In this document: in pieces, positions 32,901 through 45,894 of the stretch
How positions within the stretch are numbered: position 1 is the stretch's first letter
Layout of the letters: the number at the start of each line of letters is the position of its first letter
Assembly: GCA_020002185.1 (NCBI GenBank)
Contig: CM034543.1
Coordinates: forward strand, 2,519,655-2,583,654
Direction of reading: 5' to 3'
Source of the DNA: Paraescarpia echinospica
Lineage: Eukaryota; Annelida; Polychaeta; Sabellida; Siboglinidae
DNA: 64,000 bases
Made by a program: the position numbers and the translations under genes
The notes under the pieces: generated by a model
Told to the model about the DNA's origin: nothing
Database searches by the model: none
Seen by the model: the letters and a program-made list of their open reading frames with translations, nothing else

Positions 32901-35900
32901 ATCACAACATTTGTGACATAACAAAGTAATACAATCAATGCCTAGTCCCTTCACGCTAACCATCATCACCACCTAATTGTACCTGCATAGAAATCACAAC
33001 ATTTGTGACATAACAAAGTAACACCATCACTGCCTAGTCCCTTCACTATATCCATCATCACCACCTAACTGTACCTGCATAGAAATCACAAAATTTGTGA
33101 CAACAAAGTAACACCATCACTGCCTAGTCTCTTCACTATATCCATCATCACCACCTAATTGTACCTGCATAGAAATCAAAAAATTTGTGACATAACAAAA
33201 TAACACCATCACTGCCTAGTCCCTTCACTCTAACCATCATCACCACCTAATTGTACCTGCATAGAAATCACAACATTTGAGACATAACAAAATAACACCA
33301 TCACTTCCTAGTCCCTTCACTATATCCATCATCACCACCCAATTGTACCTGCATAGAAATCACAACATTTGAGACATAACAAAATAACACCATCACTGCC
33401 TAGTCCCTTCATTATATCCATCATCACCACCTAATTGTACCTGCATAGAAATCACAACATTTTTGACATAACAAAGTAATACCATCACTGCCTAGTCCCT
33501 TCACTCTAACCATCATCACCACCTAATTGTACCTGTATAGAAATCACAACATTTGTGACATAACAAAGTAACACCATCACTGCCTAGTCCCTTCACTCTA
33601 ACCATCATCACCACCTAATTGTACCTGCATGGAAATCACAACATTTGTGATATAACAAAGTAACACCATCACTGCCTAGTCCCTTCACTCTAGCCATCAT
33701 CACCACCTAATTGTACCTGCATAGAAATCACAACATTTGAGACATAACAAAATAACACCATCACTGCCTAGTCCCTTCACTATATCCATCATCACCACCT
33801 AACTGTACCTGCATAGAAATCACAAAATTTGTGACATAACAAAGTAACACCATCTCTGCCTAGTCTCTTCACTATATCCATCATCACCACCTAATTGTAC
33901 CTGTATAGAAATCACAACATTTGTGACATAACAAAGTAACACTATCACTGCCTAGTCCCTTCACTCTAACCATCATCACCACCTAATTGTACCTGCATGG
34001 AAATCACAACATTTGTGACATAACAAAGTAACACCATCACTGCCTAGTCCCTTCACGCTAACCATCATCACCACCTAATTGTACCTGCATAGAAATCACA
34101 ACATTTGTGACATAACAAAGCAACACCATCACTGCCTAGTCCCTTCACTCTAACCATCATCACCACCTAATTGTACCTGCATAGAAATCCCAACATTTGT
34201 GACATAACAAAGTAACACCATCACTGCCTAGTCCCTTCACTATATCCATCATCACCACCCAATTGTACCTGCATAGAAATCACAACATTTGTGACATAGC
34301 AAAGTAACACCATCACTGCGTAGTCCCTTCACTCTAACCATCATCACCACCTAATTGTACCTGCATAGAAATCACAACATTTGAGACATAACAAAATAAC
34401 ACCATCACTGCCTAGTCCCTTCACTATATCCATCATCACCACCTAACTGTACCTGCATAGAAATCACAAAATTTGTGACATAACAAAGTAACACCATCAC
34501 TGCCTAGTCTCTTCACTATATCCATCATCACTACCTAATTGTACCTGCATAGAAATCACAACATTTGTGACATAACAAAGTAACACCATCACTGCCTAGT
34601 ACCTTCACTCTAACCATCATCACCACCTATTTGTACCTGCATAGAAATCACAACATTTGTGACATAACAAAGCAACACCATCACTGTCTAGTCCCTTCAT
34701 TATATTCATCATCACCACCTAATTGTACCTGCATAGAAATCACAACATTTGTGACATAACAAAGTAATACCATCACTGCCTAGTCCCTTCACTCTAACCA
34801 TCATCACCACCTAATTGTACCTGTATAGAAATCACAACATTTGTGACATAACAAAGTAACACCATCACTGCCTAGTCCCTTCACTCTAACCATCATCACC
34901 ACCTAATTGTACCTGCATGGAAATCACAACATTTGTGACATAACAAAGTAACACCATCACTGCCTAGTCCCTTCACTCTAACCATCATCACCACCTAATT
35001 GTACCTGCATAGAAATCACAACATTTGTGACATAACAAAGCAACACCATCACTGCCTAGTCCCTTCACTCTAACCATCATCACCACCTAATTGTACCTGC
35101 ATAGAAATCACAACATTTGTGACATAACAAAGTAACACCATCACTGCCTAGTCCCTTCATTATATCCATCATCACCACCTAATTGTACCTGCATAGAAAT
35201 CACAACATTTGTGACATAACAAAGTAATACCATCACTGCCTAGTCCCTTCACTCGAACCATCATCACCACCGAATTGTACCTGTATGGAAATCACAACAT
35301 TTGTGACATAACAAAGTAACTCCATCACTGCCTATCCCTTCACTCTAACCATCATCACCACCTAATTGTACCTGCATGGAAATCACAACATTTGTGACAT
35401 AACAAAGTAACACCATCACTGCCTAGTCCCTTCACTCTAACCATCATCACCACCTAATTGTACCTGCATAGAAATCACAACATTTATGACATAACAAAGC
35501 NNNNNNNNNNNNNNNNNNNNNNNNNNNNNNNNNNNNNNNNNNNNNNNNNNNNNNNNNNNNNNNNNNNNNNNNNNNNNNNNNNNNNNNNNNNNNNNNNNNN
35601 NNNNNNNNNNNNNNNNNNNNNNNNNNNNNNNNNNNNNNNNNNNNNNNNNNNNNNNNNNNNNNNNNNNNNNNNNNNNNNNNNNNNNNNNNNNNNNNNNNNN
35701 NNNNNNNNNNNNNNNNNNNNNNNNNNNNNNNNNNNNNNNNNNNNNNNNNNNNNNNNNNNNNNNNNNNNNNNNNNNNNNNNNNNNNNNNNNNNNNNNNNNN
35801 NNNNNNNNNNNNNNNNNNNNNNNNNNNNNNNNNNNNNNNNNNNNNNNNNNNNNNNNNNNNNNNNNNNNNNNNNNNNNNNNNNNNNNNNNNNNNNNNNNNN

Positions 35901-38900
35901 NNNNNNNNNNNNNNNNNNNNNNNNNNNNNNNNNNNNNNNNNNNNNNNNNNNNNNNNNNNNNNNNNNNNNNNNNNNNNNNNNNNNNNNNNNNNNNNNNNNN
36001 NNNNNNNNNNNNNNNNNNNNNNNNNNNNNNNNNNNNNNNNNNNNNNNNNNNNNNNNNNNNNNNNNNNNNNNNNNNNNNNNNNNNNNNNNNNNNNNNNNNN
36101 NNNNNNNNNNNNNNNNNNNNNNNNNNNNNNNNNNNNNNNNNNNNNNNNNNNNNNNNNNNNNNNNNNNNNNNNNNNNNNNNNNNNNNNNNNNNNNNNNNNN
36201 NNNNNNNNNNNNNNNNNNNNNNNNNNNNNNNNNNNNNNNNNNNNNNNNNNNNNNNNNNNNNNNNNNNNNNNNNNNNNNNNNNNNNNNNNNNNNNNNNNNN
36301 NNNNNNNNNNNNNNNNNNNNNNNNNNNNNNNNNNNNNNNNNNNNNNNNNNNNNNNNNNNNNNNNNNNNNNNNNNNNNNNNNNNNNNNNNNNNNNNNNNNN
36401 NNNNNNNNNNNNNNNNNNNNNNNNNNNNNNNNNNNNNNNNNNNNNNNNNNNNNNNNNNNNNNNNNNNNNNNNNNNNNNNNNNNNNNNNNNNNNNNNNNNN
36501 CCTTCACGCTAACCATCATCACCACCTAATTGTACCTGCATAGAAATCACAACATTTGTGACATAACAAAGCAACACCATCACTGCCTAGTCCCTTCACT
36601 CTAACCATCATCACCACCTAATTGTACCTGCATAGAAATCACAACATTTGTGACATAACAAAGTAACACCATCACTGCCTAGTCCCTTCACTATATCCAT
36701 CATCACCACCCAATTGTACCTGCATAGAAATCACAACATTTGTGACATAACAAAGTAACACCATCACTGCGTAGTCCCTTCACTCTAACCATCATCACCA
36801 CCTAATTGTACCTGCATAGAAATCACAACATTTGAGACATAACAAAATAACACCATCACTGCCTAGTCCCTTCACTATATCCATCATCACCACCTAACTG
36901 TACCTGCATAGAAATCACAAAATTTGTGACATAACAAAGTAACACCATCACTGCCTAGTCTCTTCACTATATCCATCATCACCACCTAATTGTACCTGCA
37001 TAGAAATCACAACATTTGTGACATAACAAAGTAACACCATCACTGCCTAGTTCCTTCACTCTAACCATCATCACCACCTATTTGTACCTGCATAGAAATC
37101 ACAACATTTGTGACATAACAAAGTAACACCATCACTGCCTAGTCCCTTCATTATATCCATCATCACCACCTAATTGTACCTGCATAGAAATCACAAAATT
37201 TGTGACATAACAAAGTAACACCATCACTGCCTAGTCTCTTCACTATATCCATCATCACCACCTAATTGTACCTGTATAGAAATCACAACATTTGTGACAT
37301 AACAAAGTAACACCATCACTGCCTAGTCCCTTCACTCTAACCATCATCACCACCTAATTGTACCTGCATAGAAATCACAACATTTGTGACATAACAAAGT
37401 AACACCATCACTGCCTAGTCCCTTCATTATATCCATCATCACCACCTAATTGTACCTGCATAGAAATCACAACATTTGTGACATAACAAATTAATACCAT
37501 CACTGCCTAGTCCCTTCACTCTAACCATCATCACCACCTAATTGTACCTGTATAGAAATCACAACATTTGTGACATAACAAAGTAACACCATCACTGCCT
37601 AGTCCCTTCACTCTAACCATCATCACCACCTATTTGTACCTGCATAGAAATCACAACATTTGTGACATAACAAAGTAACACCATCACTGCCTAGTCCCTT
37701 CATTATATCCATCATCACCACCTAATTGTACCTGCATAGAAATCACAACATTTGTGACATAACAAAGTAATACCATCACTGCCTAGTCCCTTCACTCTAA
37801 CCATCATCACCACCTAATTGTACCTGTATAGAAATCACAACATTTGTGACATGACAAAGTAACACCATCACTGCCTAGTCCCTTCACTTTAACCATCATC
37901 ACCACCTAATTGTACCTGCATAGAAATCACAACATTTGTGACATAACAAAGCAACACCATCACTGCCTAGTCCCTTCACTCTAACCATCATCACCACCTA
38001 ATTGTACCTGCATAGAAATCACAACATTTGTGACATAACAAAGTAACACCACCACTGCCTAGTCCCTTCACTATATCCATCATCACCACCCAATTGTACC
38101 TGCATAGAAATCACAACATTTGTGACATAACAAAGTAACACCATCACTGCGTAGTCCCTTCACTCTAACCATCATCACCACCTAATTGTACCTGCATAGA
38201 AATCACAACATTTGAGACATAACAAAATAACACCATCACTGCCTAGTCCCTTCACTATATCCATCATCACCACCTAACTGTACCTGCATAGAAATCACAA
38301 AATTTGTGACATAACAAAGTAACACCATCACTGCCTAGTCTCTTCACTATATCCATCATCACCACCTAATTGTACCTGCATAGAAATCACAACATTTGTG
38401 ACATAACAAAGTAACACCATCACTGCCTAGTTCCTTCACTCTAACCATCATCACCACCTATTTGTACCTGCATAGAAATCACAACATTTGTGATATAACA
38501 AAGTAACACCATCACTGCCTAGTCCCTTCACTCTAACCATCATCACCACTTAATTGTACCTGTATAGAAATCACAACATTTGTGACATAACAAACTAACA
38601 CCATCACTGCCTACTCCCTTCACTCTAACCATCATCACCACCTAATTGTACCTGCATGGAAATCACAACATTTGTGACATAACAAAGTAACACCATCACT
38701 GCCTAGTCCCTTCACTCTAACCATCATCACCACCTAATTGTACCTGCATAGAAATCACAACATTTGTGACATAACAAAGTAACACCATCACTGCCTAGTC
38801 CCTTCACTATATCCAACATCACCACCCAATTGTACCTGCATAGAAATCACAACATGTGTGACATAACAAAGTAACACCATCACTGCATAGTCCCTTCACT

Positions 38901-39925
38901 CTATCCATCATCACCACCTAATTGTACCTGCATAGAAATCACAACATTTGAGATATATCAAAATAACACCATCACTGCCTAGTCCGTTCACTATATCCAT
39001 CATCACCACCTAACTGTACCTGCATAGAAATCAAAAAATTTGTGACATAACAAAGTAACACCATCACTGCCTAGTCCCCTCACTCTAACCATCATCACCA
39101 CCTAATTGTACCTGCATAGAAATCACAACATTTGAGACATAACAAAATAACACCATCACTGCCTAGTCCCTTCACTATATCCATCATCACCACCTAATTG
39201 TACCTGCATGGAAATCACAATATTTGTGACATAACAAAGTAACACCATCACTGCCTAGTCCCTTCACTCTAACCATCATCACCACCCAATTATACCTGCA
39301 TAGAAATCACAACATTTGTGACATAACAAAGTAACAACATCACTGCCTAGTCCCTTCACTATATCCATCATCACTACCTAATTGTACCTGCATAGAAATC
39401 ACATCATTTGTGACATAACAAAGTAACACCATCACTGCCTAGTGTCTTCACTATATCCACCATCACCACCTAATTGTACCTGCATAGAAATCACAACATT
39501 TGTGACATAATAAAGTAACACCATCACTGCCTAGTCCCCTCACTCTAACCATCATCACCACCTAATTGTACCTGCATAGAAATCACAACATTTGTGACAT
39601 AACAAAGTAACACCATCACTGCCTAGTCTCTTCACTATATCCATCATCACCACCTAATTGTACCTGCATAGAAATCACAACATTTGTGACATAACAAAGT
39701 AACACCATCACTGCCTAGTCTCTTCACTATATCCATCATCACCACCTAATTGTACCTGCATGGAAATCACAACATTTGTGACATAATAAAGTAACACCAT
39801 CACTGCCTAGTCCCCTCACTCTAACCATCATCACCACCTAATTGTACCTGCATGGAAATCACAACATTTGTGACATAATAAAGTAACACCATCACTGCCT
39901 AGTCCCTTTACCCTAACCACCACTG
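26917..39925. repeat. satellite array, 92-bp monomer, about 130 visible units
   Basis: Head-to-tail 92-bp units beginning ACCTGCATAGAAATCACAAC, with ATTTGTGACATAACAAAGTA, a CACCATCACTGCCTAGTCCC block and an ACCATCATCACCACCTAATT end. Monomers differ by diagnostic variants (ACTATATCC or ACTCTAACC, TGCATAG or TGCATGG, 4-bp deletions in TGACAAC units). The same variant order recurs at about 3395 bp (28571 and 31966; 28315 and 31710; 30061 and 33458), a higher-order repeat of about 37 monomers. A smaller 368-bp (four-unit) duplication is visible at 27343 and 27711. The array lies 3.5 kb upstream of the SLC5 start. It has no open frame of note. Confidence 0.97.
35501..36500. other. assembly gap of 1000 N inside the satellite
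   Basis: Exactly 1000 N, so probably a placeholder length. Both sides are the same satellite, so the true array length is unknown. Confidence 0.99.
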
Positions 39926-40313
39926 TCGTGCCCAACATGCAAAGATACGCCACTGTCAGAGTTTCGGTCATATCCCCATTATGCCCTTAACCCTTTTTTG
40001 TCCCGGTAAAGTAGCTGCTGGTCTCAATACACTAGTTCCTGGTTTCACTAAACTGGCTCCAGGTCTCACTAAACTCGCTGCTTGTCTGACTACAATAATC
40101 GCTGGTCTAGATACTCACTGCTGGTGTATAAATTACATTTGCTGGTGTAATTATACTAGCTGCTTGTGTAATTATACTAGCTGCTTGTGTAATTATACTC
40201 ACCGCTGGCTTGCTTACACTCTGCTCTGGTATGACTAAATGTACCTTATTTGATTTCTTGTGTGACCGGACTATAGCCAATTTTTTTAATTTGTGTGCCA
40301 AAATCTGAGCATT
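39926..40313. other. satellite edge with degenerate short repeats
   Basis: After the last monomer, loosely repeated CTGCTTGTGTAATTATACTA and related GGTCTCACTAAACT-type units occur between 40015 and 40215. No gene is seen. Confidence 0.5.
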
Positions 40314-42761
40314 TTATGAATCTACCTGATTTATAATCAGACCGTGTTTCTTGTGTAAAGATCTTTTCCTCCCACTATTATTATGTGGGTTTTTCACTCG
40401 AGGCTGGTAGGGGTCACCCATGTTAAATGCAGGACATTTCAACTCATAATCACTATTTTTGTTAGATATAGGGCCTCCCTTCCTTCTGAAACCTGCCTTA
40501 TGAGGATGTCTTTTAAATAGTCTACCAAGGAAGAAAGTTGGAGCTGCTGGTTTTGTTGGATCATGAAGGAGTTTAAATAAATCATCCCTCTTAGCATGTT
40601 GTTCCTCTAATTTAGTTGCCTGGTGGGATGTTTGCAATAATGACTGGGTACAACTGAAAACGTTACCTCGGCCTTATATATTATTTCTAGTGGGGAAGAG
40701 TGTGGTCAAACCAGGAGGTATTTTTGGTACAGTTACAAAATACAATTCCAACAATTGTAAGCGGTCAATGCAATTATGCATGGTTGCTAGCACTGCATGT
40801 AAACGTTTGCAGAAATATGGCTGTCCTTTGTGAATATTACCTAAACATGTGCAAATAGTAAGGGATATATTGACAATGTAAACCCCCTCATCTGGTGCTG
40901 AAACAGGCAGGTACTGATCTACAACATCATGGAATGTCTTAGCTGCCTGTGTGTTCAACTGTGTAAGCAAATTGTGACTACCAGGTAGCTGCATTTAGTG
41001 AATAATCATGATCATTTCCAGATTGCTTTTGGTCTTCTGAAGTAACAAATGCCCAGCCATGTTGTTCCCAATTTTTTATCAGACTAATTTTTCCAGTCTG
41101 AACCAGATCTAGGCCTTTCATAATACATTTAAATAATTTTCCCTTGGAAGTGTTCACCTGGTTTTGAAATTTAGATAAATTAGTTCACTGGTGCAGACAC
41201 TTTCATGCCAACTTCGCATAACACTTTTCAAAGCAGTTAAAATCGGGTTAATGACTATTTTTAGATCGGGATAACTCATAATCTTTTCTTTTAATGCCTT
41301 TGTAGCATGAACATTACACAGATCTGAATTCAACGATAAGTCACCACATGCTATTTTGATGTCCCTTGCCTTGTCATGTTGCACAACTGGTTGGAATGTG
41401 GATCCATTTCGCAAAGTACATGGCCTAAGATGAAAAAACCCATTGTTGTCATCAAAAATCTACAAATGTTGTTCATGCACACAGTTTCTGTCAAGACAAG
41501 GCATGTTGGCCATAGTAATTTCTAACTGCATTCTATGTTCTTCTGAAATTTCACAGTTACTAATAGCTCCCATACCAATCCTGCCCCTGTTTGCCGAGTC
41601 ACAGTAACTTAAAATACTGGTTTTGAAATGTGCTGTATTTAGATTATGCTATATGTCATATCCACAAATTATACCAAACTCTTCCAAACAACTGAGATTT
41701 CATATCTTTCAAGATCAATATGATAATTTTTGTTTGCTTGAGCATCACCTCTCTGAAACATCAGAACAAATTGATAATTTTTCTCCAAAATGATCTCTGC
41801 ATTCCTCCAATCTGTATTAGTAAGTTTGTCCTTAAAACTGGACAGATCCTTTCCTAAATAATGATGGTCAATCAATAACACCTATTTGAAATTTGACATA
41901 AATTTTTAGATTTTCTGGATATGGCAGTATCGCCATGTGTAAGTATGCTAGTAGGATTTTCTGCAATATAAATCTGAGTAGGTGCTGTTTTTCCAGTCAT
42001 TCTAGCCAAATCAGTTTTGTCTTTCATACTCTGCGACATACCTATCTGAGTAGGCTCTGATGGTAGAAATTATGATTTTTTCATGCTCATAAATGTTCCA
42101 ATTATCTAAGTCATCAATTTTTTAAATCAATTTTAATTTCCAGCCACACATCATGTGGGGGTGAAAATTCTGAACTCCCACACTGTGACTGAACATGGAT
42201 TCTGGCCGATGTGATTTGTGAGTAATACGATATAAATGACAATGTACGCCATTGTGATGTGTGGAGAATTTCACAATTAATGTTTGCGAGACATTTCTAA
42301 ATATGGTCTTAACTGTACCTGGTATTCCCCACCCAAGTGTATCTGCATAGGTTACAATATTAAAGTCCAATGAATATATTGCCGGAGCAAAGTGATTAGA
42401 ATACACAACTCCTTTAGTTCCATCTCGATTCATCACTTACACACTGAAATGTTTGTGTACAATAATTTGCCTAACTGTGCTGCGGTTATTAGACATTTGA
42501 TATATAGATTTATATGCCGACTACATTTCTCAAACAGTGCATTAAACTGTAGCATCGTTAACAGTCCAGAATCTGGAAGTACTGGTTTAATTCCTTGTAC
42601 AGGTATATACATTTCACATTTTCAGTGCACATATAGAATTTTCGAATCAAGGCATTAACCTGAGCATAAATTCTCTTATATTGCCTAGCCATATCATCAT
42701 CATCACTGAGATATTCAGTGATAACAGTTACATTTATTAACTGTGGGCAAATTTTCATCAT
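40314..42761 (-). pseudogene. decayed coding relic with SWIM-finger-like motif, perhaps transposase
   Basis: A series of minus-strand open segments in N-to-C order (42436-42122, 41881-41669, 41650-41154, 40994-40674, 40637-40314), separated by stops and frame changes, suggests one long dead ORF. The fourth has GVYIVNISLTICTCLGNIHK followed by CKRLHAVL, a C-x-C ... C-x-H pattern like the SWIM zinc finger found in MULE-type transposases. The last is Lys/Arg/His-rich, as in their C-termini. I cannot place the rest in a family, so the class is uncertain. Confidence 0.4.
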
Positions 42762-42877
42762 TTAGCACAAAGTTTGGGATGTGTATATCCTTGAACCTTT
42801 TTACAGCAAAATATCATAACATTACTTTTGGTACTGTTGTATTTGATATCGTGTTATATACCATAATCTGAACATAC

Positions 42878-42921
42878 CGACAGCAGCATAGATGAGGCCA
42901 TATATGAGGGAGCCAAGAACA
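42878..42921 (-). other. candidate 44-nt exon, weak
   Basis: Bounded by gatttag and gtatgt, it can encode VLGSLIYGLIYAAV, a membrane-helix-like segment resembling SLC5-type helices in tone only. With no neighbouring exons recognised, this is a weak call. Confidence 0.18.
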
Positions 42922-43149
42922 CTAAATCATCAGCTAGCATACATTAAATGATGAATTAATGCTGCACTTATTATGCATCCAACATTTACATTGTTAAGTT
43001 TTTTTACTGAGATCATCCATGTATACACAAAACATATACATGTGTCATTATATATTTCTGTAACTAATGTTTATAGCACAGCTTACTATTACCATAATAA
43101 TGCACATGTATGCTGTGTGGAGTTTGAGAATATAGCAAATATTATTAAT

Positions 43150-45225
43150 CAAATAAAATACTCACAATAAGTCAAACGATCGAATCAAGTTGTCAAGATC
43201 GAATCAAATTGTCAAGGTAATCCAAATATTCTCGGCGAGCAAGCCAAAAACAAGTGTCTCATTCCAAGGAGTAAAGAGATTTGTGACAGACCCATTACAA
43301 ACACGGATTTATACAGGCAATGAGAACCAGAAAGTTAGTTGACATTCACTTCGTGGAACCACCAATGGATGGCCTTGTAGCAAGATTACCACTTAATCTT
43401 TCTAGAGAAGAACCAATCAGTTGCAAATGGTCACTGTCATGGTTGTTTGATTTAACTTTATATTCTGCTAAATGTAAGTATGTAACAGCAACACCCATAA
43501 AAAGAGATAGGTCAAGGATGATCAATTTGAATGAACAGGAAGCCTTGCATCATAAAAAGTGGTCCATGTGCGAATGTTGTGCAATATAAGCAGTTGAGTT
43601 GATGGGCAGCACAAGTGCTTCCCAGCTAATCACCTCCCCAGCCAGAGGGGGTACTGAAGAACAAAGGCTTATTTTGCATAATCCATGGCACTGCTGTTGG
43701 CTACAGTTGTCCACTGGCAAATAAGCAAAACATTATACAAAATAAGAAGATAAGGCAACCAGGGTCTCAGTCTGCGATCAGTAGATAATGACAGATGGAT
43801 AATATCCACTTACAAGTGTCCTTGATTCATGCTGTACTCAAAAGCAATAGTACTTCAATCCACTTAGTCTTACCCTTGGTGTGAATCTAAAGTAAAAGGA
43901 AAACAAACAAACAAACAAACAAACAACAACACAACTTCCATGGTTTTGAGAAAAGAAGAGAAGAATGTTGTGTCCAGCGTTAATGCAGCCACGTTTTGAT
44001 TATGTCTGCAATGCATGGTATAGGGATTACACACAGCGGTCAAAATTAAACTGTAGACAGCTCTAAATATTAATAAGATAATTCGATATCTCTTTAAATA
44101 TGATTGTAGGCGCCGTATAAATTTACGTGATTTTAAGAAATCAAAGTATCTATAACATGTATAGTTGTGTGTCCTAAGTTCGTGCATCGTCCACTTCGGT
44201 GTCTCCTTGATATTGTGTCATGTTTTTGTTCTGTTTGAATGCTTCTGTAAAACGTTAAGCTTCATTGGCAGCTCATGTTGCTAGTTAACTAAATTGGTTG
44301 GTATGTTAAAAGTATGTGTACATGCACGTGTCTGGTTTGAAAAAACAACACAATACCGCATTGGCATGGAATTTTGTGATGCATATACTTAGGACACTAT
44401 ATATAGTACACATGGAAGAGTAAACTATCTATCTAGCTCTTACTTTAAAGTATGTTTTCAATCATTCAGTACATTTGCTTTACATGTTCTGATGCATTGA
44501 CTCTTGTATTTATTTAACTATTTATGTATTATTATATTATGCTTTATTGGTCCGCTATGGAAATGGTTGGATTGCACTGGTGTATGTTTTTGTACGTTAC
44601 TGCTCCTATTTCACTGCCCCTATTTTATGACACACAAGTCTGTGTACACTGTACTGTGATGTTGTAAATCAAATACTAATACAATAGACAGTGCTATCCT
44701 TGATTGGCCCGATCCGTGCCGTTCACAAAGAAAATACCGCCCACGGGTGTAAATATAAAATTAAGGAAAACAAAACAAAAGATTACTGTTTGTGTTTTGA
44801 CAGCAAACCAAGTTGAAACTTGTTTTGAAGTTCAACTTCAAAATCGTCTTTGTTTACCGATCACGTAAACACGATTTATTGATAACTTGTATAAAGAAAC
44901 ACTGCAAACGAAACAATTGTCATGATAACCGTAACAAATAAATTCCTTGTATGTTTATTTTAAAATATGCACGTAGACGTAGATTAAAAGTGTGGAGGCA
45001 TACACGAAGGAAGGAATTATACGCGCTGCTTCCTGTCTACCCTGCGCACGCACATTAAAGTTTCCTTCCGTTATAGAGCTAATGTCTATTTCCCAAGACT
45101 AAGAGCCTTGGACATCGACTTGTGAAGTTGCCAAATCACTACACCCTTGCTTGCGTGCGCATATTAAAAGTTAATTCCGAAAGGTAAAACGAAATTCAAG
45201 GATGTGCGCCTTTGCTGCCAAATCA
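43150..45225. repeat. segmental duplication, copy 1
   Basis: Collinear with 45895-47700 through several blocks: 43150-43430, 43790-43930, 44690-44960 and 45165-45225. Shared text includes AAATAAAATACTCACAATAA, ACCAATGGATGGCCTTGTAG, TTTTGACAGCAAACCAAGTT and AAATTCAAGGATGTGCGCCT. Identity is roughly 80-85 percent in aligned blocks, with indels between. Confidence 0.8.
43160..43430 (-). promoter_or_regulatory. putative TATA promoter and 5' non-coding exon, copy 1
   Basis: Minus strand carries ATTGG (CCAAT-type) near 43410, GTATAAAT at 43307-43314 and, about 150 bp further, a donor-like TTATTGTGAGTATT at 43165. The layout resembles a promoter with a short non-coding first exon, but no gene is recognised downstream. 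Confidence 0.25.
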
Positions 45226-45339
45226 CTACATCCTTGAATTTCGTCTTACTTCTGCGCGCGCAATACTAGTAACATCCTTCCGGTAGAGGCAACTTCCTTC
45301 CGGTAGATACAACTTCCTTCCGGTTGGAAGGGCAGGGCG

Positions 45340-45486
45340 AATGTCGTTGACACGACCACCATATCTGCAGTGCGTTGACACGACCATCATATCTGCAGTG
45401 CAGATCGAAGTCAACAGTCTCTGTGGCAGGTATTTGAAGATCGAGTCTGAGTAGACTGCCACAACGTAGGCCATGTTGAGAATCTG
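45340..45486 (-). other. candidate exon, weak
   Basis: After a good acceptor (ctatacttgcag) the minus strand opens with CAACATGGCC and reads MAYVVAVYSDSIFKYLPQRL before an internal 24-bp duplication (TGCGTTGACACGACCA at 45370 and nearby). No convincing donor or family match, so it may be chance. Confidence 0.18.
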
Positions 45487-45619
45487 CAAGTATAGTAGAT
45501 GCACAATAATAGTTAATTACCTACACTATAGTTCTAGTTGTTTCCAGGCAACATTCTATTAACTAACTAGTCTGTATTATTGTGGTTACTATATAATAGT
45601 ATGGTCTTATGAGGTCTCA

Positions 45620-45866
45620 TTAAAATAGTCAGCCTTTTTCAGAACATTATCGCCAAACCAACCTTTCTATGCTGGCACTGAGGGTGGTCATTGCCAGGGT
45701 GCTTGTCGTCCTTAGTTGTTCTTTTACGTCCCAAATTGAAACGGGATCGACATTAACGTGATCTCCGAGTCAGGTTTTTACACCAAATACCATGCCTGCC
45801 CGGTCTGGGTTTCGAATTCAAAGACTGGCATGCCAGGCGGATGTGCTAACCACTACACTAGTAACT
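45620..45866 (-). mobile_element. tRNA-derived SINE
   Basis: Minus strand begins with an A-box-like TAGTGTAGTGGTTAGCAC at 45863, then CCGCCTGGCATGCCAG and a B-box-like GAATTCGAAACCC, followed by about 170 bp of unrelated body ending TCTGAAAAAGGCTG. This is the layout of a tRNA-headed SINE. No clear target duplication was found. Confidence 0.65.
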
Positions 45867-45894
45867 AAATAAAATATTCACAATAAGTCAGACT

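Noticed and set aside
35437..36543. Two opposite 361-362-codon open frames
   Set aside because: Almost entirely across the run of N, so there is no coding information.
26917..39925. Regularly spaced repeats that might suggest a CRISPR array
   Set aside because: Monomers are contiguous 92-bp tandem copies without unique spacers, in an animal genome. This is a satellite.
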